Assembly (NCBI GenBank): GCA_031425325.1
Contig: JANPJD010000188.1
Span: 1-17,728 of the forward strand
DNA length: 17,728 bases
Reading direction: 5' to 3'
From: Aliitabrizicola sp031425325
GTDB lineage: Bacteria > Pseudomonadota > Alphaproteobacteria > Rhodobacterales > Rhodobacteraceae
Below, in pieces: positions 7,323 to 13,263 of the stretch. Numbering within the stretch: the first letter of the stretch is position 1; each line of letters starts with the position of its first letter. A program made the translations under genes and the position numbers. A model generated the notes under the pieces. It was not told where the DNA came from. It made no database searches and was given only the letters and a program-made list of their open reading frames with translations.

Positions 7323-7338
7323 GCGCGGCAACGCAAAA
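7309..7338. promoter_or_regulatory. TTTTGCG direct and inverted repeat cluster upstream of pyrH
   Basis: TTTTGCG occurs at 7309-7315 and again at 7319-7325, exactly 10 nt apart (about one helical turn). The inverted copy CGCAAAA follows at 7332-7338, leaving a 6-nt centre. The second and third units form a 7-bp hairpin or a dyad operator. The cluster overlaps the candidate -10 and lies 24 nt before the pyrH start. I do not recognise a regulator with this site. Confidence 0.5.
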
Positions 7339-7361
7339 AGAACGACCGGGGGACGGCAGCC

Positions 7362-8096
7362 ATGACGGACGCAACCGACACAGGAGGCGTGCGCTACCGC
7401 CGCGTGATGCTCAAGATCTCGGGCGAGGCGCTGATGGGCGACCAGGGCTTCGGGCTGCATCCCCCGACCGTCAAGCGTATCGCGCAGGAGGTGCAATCCG
7501 TTCACGCCCTCGGCGTCGAGATCTGCATGGTGAGCGGCGGCGGCAACATCTTTCGCGGTCTGCAAGGGTCGGCGCAGGGAATGGAGCGGACGACCGCCGA
7601 CTACATGGGCATGCTCGCGACCGTGATGAATGCACTTGCCATGCAGGCCAGCCTCGAGGCGCTCGGCATCTTCACGCGGGTCATATCGGCGATCCCGATG
7701 GACCAGGTGTGCGAGACCTACATCCGCCGCCGCGCGGTGCGCCACCTGGAAAAGAAGCGCGTCGTGATCTTCGCCGCAGGCACCGGCAACCCCTATTTCA
7801 CGACCGACACCGCGGCCACGCTGCGCGCCAACGAGATGGCCTGCGAGGCGATCTTCAAGGGCACCAAGGTCGACGGCGTCTATGACAAGGACCCCAAGAA
7901 GCATGCCGACGCCAAGCGCTACGAGAATGTGACCTATGACGAGGTGCTGCAGAAGCATCTTGGCGTGATGGACGCCTCGGCCATCGCCCTTGCCCGCGAC
8001 AACGACCTGCCGATCATCGTCTTCTCGCTGGATGAACCCGGCGGCTTTCGCGGCATCCTTGCGGGTCGGGGCACCTATACACGGGTGCATGGCTGA
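7362..8096 (+). CDS. pyrH: Uridylate kinase (UMP kinase, PyrH)
   Basis: Phosphorylates UMP to UDP in pyrimidine nucleotide synthesis; a cytoplasmic hexamer of the amino-acid-kinase fold, usually activated by GTP and inhibited by UTP. At 244 residues it has the family length. Visible blocks are LKISGEAL (17-24), the phosphate-binding GGGN (59-62) with IFRG, AAGTGNPYFTTDTAA (138-152), and DGVYDKDPKK (171-180). The ATG at 7362 is chosen because GGGGGA lies upstream at a normal spacing and the protein then starts at the usual place; the frame is open much further upstream but there it only shadows miaA. It opens the rightward cluster. In many proteobacteria rpsB and tsf precede it; here miaA lies upstream, divergently, and rpsB/tsf are not in the window. 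Confidence 0.97.
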   Translation: MTDATDTGGVRYRRVMLKISGEALMGDQGFGLHPPTVKRIAQEVQSVHALGVEICMVSGGGNIFRGLQGSAQGMERTTADYMGMLATVMNALAMQASLEALGIFTRVISAIPMDQVCETYIRRRAVRHLEKKRVVIFAAGTGNPYFTTDTAATLRANEMACEAIFKGTKVDGVYDKDPKKHADAKRYENVTYDEVLQKHLGVMDASAIALARDNDLPIIVFSLDEPGGFRGILAGRGTYTRVHG

Positions 8097-8215
8097 GGCT
8101 ATACGGACCGCAAGCCCCGCAATGGGTGGCCGAACAGCCTACATCTAGAGGGCGGTGCCGGTGCGGGCCGCCAAAGTACGACGCCGACGCCAGACTCTGA
8201 AGAAGGAGCCCCCGC

Positions 8216-8782
8216 ATGAGCCAGGATGCGACCGACATCGACCTCGACGCGATCGAACGCCGGATGGATGGCGCGATGACTGCGCTGCGGACCGAATTCG
8301 CCTCGCTGCGGACCGGCCGCGCCTCGGCTGCGATCCTCGAGCCGATCCAGGTCGACGCTTACGGCCAGATGACCCCGATCAACCAGCTTGGCACCGTCAA
8401 CGTGCCCGAGCCGCGCATGGTCGTGATCAACGTCTGGGACAAGGGCATGATCTCGAAGGTCGAGCGTGCGATCCGCGACAGCGGCATCGGCATCAACCCC
8501 ATCGTCGACGGTCCCCTGATCCGCCTCCCGATCCCCGAGCTGAACGAAGAGCGCCGGACGCAGTTGACCAAGGTGGCAGCCCAGTACGCCGAACAGGCAA
8601 AGGTTGCGATCCGCAACGTCCGCCGAGACGGGATGGACCAGATCAAGAAGGCCAAGGCCGCCGGCATGGGCGAGGACGACCAGAAGATGTGGTCTGACGA
8701 GGTGCAGGAGCTGACCGACAAGGCGATCGCCGCCGTCGACCGCGCGCTTGAAGCGAAACAGGCCGAGATCATGCAGGTCTGA
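8216..8782 (+). CDS. frr: Ribosome recycling factor (Frr/RRF)
   Basis: Splits the post-termination ribosome together with EF-G so that subunits can be reused; cytoplasmic and essential in bacteria studied. The 188 residues match the family size (about 185). Typical blocks are LRTGRASAAILEPIQVDAYG near residue 35, PLNQ-like PINQLGTVNVPEPRM, the IPELNEERRTQLTK helix, and RNVRRDGMDQIKKAK, which together cover both the hinge and the three-helix bundle. The ATG at 8216 has AAGGAG at 10 nt. It follows pyrH after 119 nt, the order found across proteobacteria. No terminator or clear promoter is visible in that gap. Confidence 0.97.
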   Translation: MSQDATDIDLDAIERRMDGAMTALRTEFASLRTGRASAAILEPIQVDAYGQMTPINQLGTVNVPEPRMVVINVWDKGMISKVERAIRDSGIGINPIVDGPLIRLPIPELNEERRTQLTKVAAQYAEQAKVAIRNVRRDGMDQIKKAKAAGMGEDDQKMWSDEVQELTDKAIAAVDRALEAKQAEIMQV

Positions 8783-8817
8783 CCTGCCGACCCCGAAGCC
8801 CGGAAGGGGATACGAGC

Positions 8818-9561
8818 TTGGCCTTAGCCGAACAACTTGACGGATCGCCTCCGCCACCGCGCCGCGCCCATCACGTGGCGATCATCATGGATGGCAACGG
8901 CCGCTGGGCCACGCAGCGCGGCTGGCCGCGCCTCGTCGGCCATCGCCGGGGGGCCGAGCGGGTACGCGAGATCGTCGAGGCCGCCCCGCATCTCGGCATC
9001 CACTGGCTGACGGTCTATGCCTTCTCGACCGAGAACTGGAAGCGGTCGACCGAAGAGGTTCTTGGCCTGATGTCGATCTTCGCCCGCTACATCGAGCGCG
9101 AGGCCGACCGCCTTGCGGCCGAGGGCGTGCGGATGCGCTTCATCGGCGACCGCAGCCGCCTTGATCCCAAGTTGCAGCGCCTGATGCGCGGGATCGAGGC
9201 GCGCACCGCCCCGTTGACCCGGTTCAACCTGACGGTCGCGATCAACTACGGCGGGCGCAACGAGCTGCTGCGCGCCGCCCGCACCCTGGCCACCGAGGCG
9301 GCGGCGGGCCGGCTTGACCCCGAGGCGATTTCCGAGGGCACGTTCGAGGCGGCGCTCGACACGCACGACCTGCCCGACCCGGACCTCGTCATTCGCACCA
9401 GCGGCGAGACGCGCATCTCGAACTACCTTCTCTGGCAGTCGGCCTATGCCGAATACGAGTTCACCCAGACCCTCTGGCCCGATTTCTCGGCGGCCGAGCT
9501 TCAGTCGATCGTCGAGCGGTTCGCGGGACGCGAGCGGCGGTTCGGCGCCGCAGGGGCATGA
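8818..9561 (+). CDS. uppS: Isoprenyl transferase / undecaprenyl diphosphate synthase (UppS), TTG start
   Basis: A cis-prenyltransferase that extends farnesyl diphosphate with isopentenyl diphosphate units to the C55 carrier used for peptidoglycan and lipopolysaccharide precursors; works at the cytoplasmic face of the inner membrane. The 247 residues contain MDGNGRW (24-30, catalytic D25), FSTENWKRS (69-77), NYGGRNEL (143-150) and RTSGETRISNYLLWQ (193-207), with E213 as the expected magnesium ligand. I use TTG at 8818 because GGAAGGGGA lies 7 nt upstream and the next in-frame ATG (MDGNG) would remove the start of the fold. It begins 35 nt after frr and its TGA overlaps the cdsA ATG (ATGA), so the two are probably translationally coupled. 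Confidence 0.96.
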   Translation: MALAEQLDGSPPPPRRAHHVAIIMDGNGRWATQRGWPRLVGHRRGAERVREIVEAAPHLGIHWLTVYAFSTENWKRSTEEVLGLMSIFARYIEREADRLAAEGVRMRFIGDRSRLDPKLQRLMRGIEARTAPLTRFNLTVAINYGGRNELLRAARTLATEAAAGRLDPEAISEGTFEAALDTHDLPDPDLVIRTSGETRISNYLLWQSAYAEYEFTQTLWPDFSAAELQSIVERFAGRERRFGAAGA

Positions 9562-10412
9562 CCGGCCCGGACCCTGGTCCCGATCTTCGCACGGAAGTCG
9601 GATCAGACGGGCATCCCCCACCCTCTGCACGGCCGGGTGCCTGGAACGACCTCGGTCCGCGCGTCGCCTCGGCGATTGCGCTTCTGGCGGTCGGCGGGCT
9701 GGCGATCTGGGCAGGCGGTTGGTGGTTCATCGCGCTCTGCGCTGTGGCCGCGGGGCTGATGCTGTGGGAGCTTGCCTCGATGATCAAGCCGCTGCGGCGG
9801 CGCTATGACTGGACCATCGGGTTTGGCGGAACGGCCGCAGTCCTGATCGCCTCGGCGCTGCCGGGGATCAGTGGACTCGCGGCACTTGTCATCCCGGCGG
9901 CCGTGGGCATCGTCATCCTCGGCCAAAGCAGGCGCCTGTTCGCGGCCTACGGGCTTGCCATCCTGGCTGCCGCATGGGGCCTTGGCACCTTCCGCGACGG
10001 CAATGGGGCGGTGTGGCTGCTGTGGCTCGTCAGCGTTGTCGTCGTGACCGACGTTGCGGGGTATTTCGCCGGGCGCACCTTTGGCGGGCCAAAGTTCTGG
10101 CCTGCGATCAGCCCCAAGAAGACCTGGTCCGGCACGGTCGCGGGCTGGATCGCCGCAGGAGCGGTGGGCTTTGCTTTCGAATACGTTCTGCCAGCGCGGC
10201 ACGAGATCATCTTCGTGTCCGCCATCCTCGCTCTTGCCTCGCAGATGGGCGACATCGCGGAAAGCGCTATCAAGCGGCGGATGGGCGTCAAGGACAGCTC
10301 GCGCCTGATCCCGGGCCACGGCGGCCTGATGGACCGCTTCGACGGCATGATCGGGGCCACGCTGCTTGCGATGCTGGTGGTGGAGCTTCTTCTGCCGGTC
10401 AGCCTGTTCTGA
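9558..10412 (+). CDS. cdsA: Phosphatidate cytidylyltransferase (CdsA)
   Basis: Makes CDP-diacylglycerol from phosphatidic acid and CTP, the branch point of phospholipid synthesis; an inner-membrane protein. The 284 residues include a polar N-terminal stretch of about 30, then several hydrophobic segments (about 36-70, 88-122, 130-170, 192-210, 218-228, 266-284). The family signature lies at 236-263: it starts SAIKRRMGVKDSS, runs through LIPGHGG and ends DRFDG, with the two aspartates expected to bind magnesium. The ATG at 9558 overlaps the uppS stop by 4 nt, and the stop at 10410-10412 shares one base with the dxr ATG. Confidence 0.96.
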   Translation: MTGPDPGPDLRTEVGSDGHPPPSARPGAWNDLGPRVASAIALLAVGGLAIWAGGWWFIALCAVAAGLMLWELASMIKPLRRRYDWTIGFGGTAAVLIASALPGISGLAALVIPAAVGIVILGQSRRLFAAYGLAILAAAWGLGTFRDGNGAVWLLWLVSVVVVTDVAGYFAGRTFGGPKFWPAISPKKTWSGTVAGWIAAGAVGFAFEYVLPARHEIIFVSAILALASQMGDIAESAIKRRMGVKDSSRLIPGHGGLMDRFDGMIGATLLAMLVVELLLPVSLF

Positions 10413-11584
10413 TGCGCCGGATCTCGGTCTTCGGGGCGACGGGCTCGATCGGCGTCAACACGCTCGATCTGCTGGTGCCGGGTGCGGTGAAGGTCGTGGC
10501 GTTGAGCGGTGGGCGTCAGGTGGACCTGCTGGCCGCCCAAGCCCGCCGCTTCGGGGCCGAGGTCGCGGTGACCGCACATCCCGATTGCCTGCCCGCCTTG
10601 CGCGCGGCGCTTGCGGGGTCGGGCGTCGAGGCGGCGGCGGGTCCCGCCGCAATCGCCGAGGCTGCCGACCGGCCCGCCGACTGGGTGATGTCGGGCATCG
10701 TGGGCGCGGCAGGGTTGGTGCCGGGCCTGCGCGCGCTGCGTCAGGGCGCCACGCTGGCGCTTGCCAACAAGGAAAGCCTCGTCACCGCAGGCCCCCTGAT
10801 GCTGGCCGAGGCAAAGGCGCACGGGGCCACGATCCTGCCCGTCGACAGCGAGCATTCGGCCGTGTTCCAGGCCCTGACGGGCGAAGACCCGGCCTCGGTC
10901 GAGCGTGTCATCATCACTGCCTCGGGCGGCCCGTTCCGTGACTGGCCGCTGGAACGGCTGCGTGGGGCGACGCCGGATCAGGCGGTCGCGCATCCCAACT
11001 GGACGATGGGCCAGCGCATCTCGATCGACAGCGCCTCGCTGTTCAACAAGGCGCTCGAACTGATCGAGACGCGCGAGTTCTTCGGCTTTGCGCCCGAGGC
11101 GATCGAGGTCATCGTCCATCCGCAGTCGATCATCCACGCGCTTGTCGGGCACCGCGACGGCGCCCTCATGGCCCATCTCGGGCCGCACGACATGCGACAT
11201 GCCATCGGCTATGCGCTGAACTGGCCCCGCCGCGAGGCGCTGCCGGTCGAACGGCTCGACCTTGCGCGTCTCGCGCAACTGACGTTCGAGGCGCCCGATC
11301 CGGTTCGCTTCCCCGCGCTGCGTCTGGCGCGGGCGGTGATGGAGGTGAGGGGCTTGTCGGGGGCTGCCTTCAACGCCGCCAAGGAGGTGGCGCTCGACCA
11401 CTTCCTTGCGCGCGGCATCGGGTTTTGCGACATGGCGGCCGTCGTCGAGGACACGTTGGCCCGCCTTTCGCACGAAATGCGCCCCAATAATGCCGTGCCG
11501 ACCCTTGAGGAGGTGCAGGGAATGGACCATTTCGCGCGGAGGGTCGCGAACGAGGTGGTCGCGCACAGGCAGAAGCAGGGGTAG
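10412..11584 (+). CDS. dxr: 1-deoxy-D-xylulose 5-phosphate reductoisomerase (Dxr/IspC)
   Basis: Converts 1-deoxy-D-xylulose 5-phosphate to 2-C-methylerythritol 4-phosphate with NADPH, the first committed step of the MEP isoprenoid pathway and the target of fosmidomycin. It therefore supplies the isoprenoid units used by UppS and MiaA encoded nearby. The 390 residues show GATGSIG for NADPH (8-14), ANKES (118-122), the metal-binding PVDSEHSA (143-150, D145 and E147), ASGGPFR (170-176), HPNWTMGQRIS (194-204) and NK..E (N212, K213, E216), plus VHPQSIIHA. SLFNKALE replaces the MMNKGLE form common elsewhere, with the metal- and substrate-binding N, K and E kept. Start overlaps the cdsA stop by 1 nt. 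Confidence 0.97.
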   Translation: MRRISVFGATGSIGVNTLDLLVPGAVKVVALSGGRQVDLLAAQARRFGAEVAVTAHPDCLPALRAALAGSGVEAAAGPAAIAEAADRPADWVMSGIVGAAGLVPGLRALRQGATLALANKESLVTAGPLMLAEAKAHGATILPVDSEHSAVFQALTGEDPASVERVIITASGGPFRDWPLERLRGATPDQAVAHPNWTMGQRISIDSASLFNKALELIETREFFGFAPEAIEVIVHPQSIIHALVGHRDGALMAHLGPHDMRHAIGYALNWPRREALPVERLDLARLAQLTFEAPDPVRFPALRLARAVMEVRGLSGAAFNAAKEVALDHFLARGIGFCDMAAVVEDTLARLSHEMRPNNAVPTLEEVQGMDHFARRVANEVVAHRQKQG

Positions 11585-11590
11585 GCCGGT

Positions 11591-12928
11591 TTGGATTTCG
11601 TGACGTTGATCCCATCCTTCGGGGGGCTGGTCTGGACCGTGCTCGCCTTTATCCTGGCGCTGTCTATCATCGTCGCTGTCCATGAATACGGGCACTACAT
11701 CGTCGGCCGCTGGACGGGCATCCATGCCGAGGTGTTCAGCCTCGGCTTCGGGCCGGTGCTGTTCAGCCGCACCGACCGGCACGGCACGCGCTGGCAGTTC
11801 GCGGCGCTTCCCTTCGGGGGCTACGTCAAGTTCCTCGGTGACGCCGATGCGGCCTCGGGCAAGGATGCCGAGGCGATGGCCCGCATGGGCGACGGCCAGC
11901 GCCGCCGCTCGATGCATGGCGCACCCCTCTGGGCGCGTGCGGCCACTGTGGCGGCGGGGCCGGTGTTCAACTTCATCCTGTCCATCGCGATCTTCGTGGG
12001 CTTTTTCCTGGTTCAGGGGATCGCCACCGAAACGCCGGTGATCGGCAGCGTCAAACCCGGCCCGGTCGCGGCCGAGGCGCTGCAACCGGGCGATCGCATC
12101 CTGTCGATCGAAGGGCAGCCCACCCCCGACCTTCAGGCCTTGGCCGACGTGACAGAGGCCCTGAACCCTGCGCCCACCGTGCGCTACAGCCTCGAGCGGC
12201 AGGGCCAGACCGTCGAGGTCGACGGACCCTTCCCGTTCCCGCCCGTCGTCGACGCGGTGCAGCCGACCTCTGCCGCCATGGCCATCGGGATCGAGGCGGG
12301 CGACGTCATCACCGCGGTGGGAGGGATGCCGGTTTACGCCTTTGCCGAGTTGCGCGAGATCGTGGGCAATTCGGGGGGCGCCCCGGTCGATCTGACCGTT
12401 TGGCGGGCTGGCGAGACCTTCGATGTCACGCTGTCGCCCAAGCGCATGGATCTGCCGCTGAGCGAAGGCGGGTTCGAGACGCGTTGGTTGCTGGGGCTGA
12501 CCGGCGGCCTCGTGTTCAGCCCCGAAACCCGGACGCCGGGCGTGTTCGAAGCGATCGGTCTCGGGGTCTCGCAGACCTGGGACGTGGTGACCACCAGCCT
12601 GTCGGCGATTGGTCACATCGTCACCGGCGCGATCAGCACCTGCAACCTCAGCGGGCCGATCACCATCGCCGAGACATCGGGCGCGGCGGCCAGCCTTGGG
12701 GCGGCCAACTTCATCTGGTTCATCGCGATGCTCTCGACCGCGGTTGGGCTGATGAACCTCTTTCCCGTGCCCATACTCGATGGCGGGCACCTCGTGTTCC
12801 ATGCGTGGGAAGCGGTGACTGGCCGTCCTCCTTCGGACCGCGCGCTGCGGGTGCTGATGGGGGCTGGGCTTGCGCTTCTGCTCAGCCTGATGGTTTTCGC
12901 GCTGACCAACGACCTCTTCTGCCCCTGA
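11591..12928 (+). CDS. rseP: RIP zinc metalloprotease RseP (site-2 protease family), TTG start
   Basis: Intramembrane protease that cuts membrane-bound substrates such as anti-sigma factors and leftover signal peptides. In 445 residues it has the zinc-binding HEYGH (31-35) in the first helix, LPFGGYVKFLGD (73-84), a hydrophobic segment at about 121-143, two PDZ-like regions (about 145-212 and 222-283), and NLFPVPILDGGH (389-400) that brings the third zinc ligand D397. The last helix is near 421-438. TTG at 11591 gives the standard start (MDFVTLIPSFGG); AGGGGTAGG lies just upstream and overlaps the dxr end. Placement between dxr and bamA is the usual one. The anti-sigma substrate is not encoded here. 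Confidence 0.96.
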   Translation: MDFVTLIPSFGGLVWTVLAFILALSIIVAVHEYGHYIVGRWTGIHAEVFSLGFGPVLFSRTDRHGTRWQFAALPFGGYVKFLGDADAASGKDAEAMARMGDGQRRRSMHGAPLWARAATVAAGPVFNFILSIAIFVGFFLVQGIATETPVIGSVKPGPVAAEALQPGDRILSIEGQPTPDLQALADVTEALNPAPTVRYSLERQGQTVEVDGPFPFPPVVDAVQPTSAAMAIGIEAGDVITAVGGMPVYAFAELREIVGNSGGAPVDLTVWRAGETFDVTLSPKRMDLPLSEGGFETRWLLGLTGGLVFSPETRTPGVFEAIGLGVSQTWDVVTTSLSAIGHIVTGAISTCNLSGPITIAETSGAAASLGAANFIWFIAMLSTAVGLMNLFPVPILDGGHLVFHAWEAVTGRPPSDRALRVLMGAGLALLLSLMVFALTNDLFCP

Positions 12929-13001
12929 GGCCGGGCGGGCTGCCCAAAAGACGCCATAATCCGGACGTATACAGCCGCGCAGAAACACAAGGAGGTGCGC
13001 C

Positions 13002-13139
13002 ATGCAGACCGTCATGAACGGCTACCGCGGATTGTCCCTGCTCGTCTGGCTGAACTGGGACCGCGTCTTTGCGCTGGGAACGGTCGTCGTCGGCCTGCTC
13101 GCCGGCGCCTTTCTCGGATCGGCCCTGACCGTCCGCTGA
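13002..13139 (+). CDS. Small single-span membrane protein, 45 residues, unknown function
   Basis: I do not recognise a named family. The evidence for a real gene is a strong ribosome-binding site (AAGGAGGT 7 nt before the ATG), a coherent 45-codon frame with GC-rich third positions, and a terminator 30 nt after the stop. The protein has a short polar N-terminus with NGYRGLS (6-12), a first hydrophobic patch (LLVWL) ended by NWDR (18-21), then one clear membrane helix at about 22-43 with small-residue spacing (GLLAGAFLG) and a C-terminal arginine. It lies between rseP and bamA and begins 73 nt after rseP. CATAAT at 12955-12960 might be a -10, but no matching -35 is present. A role beside RseP or the BAM machinery is only a guess from position. 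Confidence 0.7.
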   Translation: MQTVMNGYRGLSLLVWLNWDRVFALGTVVVGLLAGAFLGSALTVR

Positions 13140-13169
13140 CGCCGATCCCTCACTCGACCGCCACCCCTG

Positions 13170-13202
13170 AAGCCTCCGTCGCCCAACGCGTCGGAGGCTT
13201 TT
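13170..13202 (+). terminator. Rho-independent terminator after the small membrane protein gene
   Basis: AAGCCTCCG (13170-13178) pairs perfectly with CGGAGGCTT (13192-13200), a 9-bp stem. Inside the loop CGC/GCG can add 3 bp after one mismatch. The stem runs into TTTT (13199-13202). It sits 30 nt after the 45-codon gene and separates the pyrH-rseP transcript from bamA. The stem also starts with A residues on the left, so it could work in both directions, but no gene converges from the right. Confidence 0.85.
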
Positions 13203-13229
13203 GACATCCTCGGCCATTCTCGGTAGGGA
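13201..13229 (+). promoter_or_regulatory. Candidate bamA promoter fused to the terminator tail
   Basis: A perfect TTGACA (13201-13206) shares its first two bases with the T tract of the terminator. Seventeen nt later is TAGGGA (13224-13229), a poor -10. A promoter is expected here, because the terminator would otherwise isolate bamA. The -10 assignment is uncertain. Confidence 0.4.
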
Positions 13230-13240
13230 AGGGACCGAGA
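13218..13240. promoter_or_regulatory. Inverted repeat in the bamA upstream region
   Basis: TCTCGGT (13218-13224) and ACCGAGA (13234-13240) form a perfect 7-bp inverted repeat around a 9-nt purine-only centre. It overlaps the candidate -10 and lies 23 nt before the bamA ATG. It may be an operator or a leader hairpin; no regulator is recognised. Confidence 0.4.
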
Positions 13241-13263
13241 GCACAAGATAAGGTGGTAAGCCG

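Noticed and set aside
6210..7361. Long in-frame plus-strand extension upstream of pyrH
   Set aside because: It overlaps miaA antisense and would add almost 400 residues to a kinase whose normal start at 7362 has a ribosome-binding site.
7203..8090. Minus-strand extension upstream of miaA through pyrH
   Set aside because: Antisense to pyrH; the family N-terminus of MiaA begins at 7202.
8097..8215. Possible promoter or hairpin (GGCGG/CCGCC) between pyrH and frr
   Set aside because: No matching -35/-10 pair was found and the 5-bp stem with a 12-nt loop is expected by chance at this GC content.
9947..13015. 1022-codon open frame on the minus strand opposite cdsA, dxr and rseP
   Set aside because: It runs antisense to three well-recognised genes, is rich in His, Arg, Asp and Gln as expected for the reverse complement of GC-rich coding DNA, and shows no domain.
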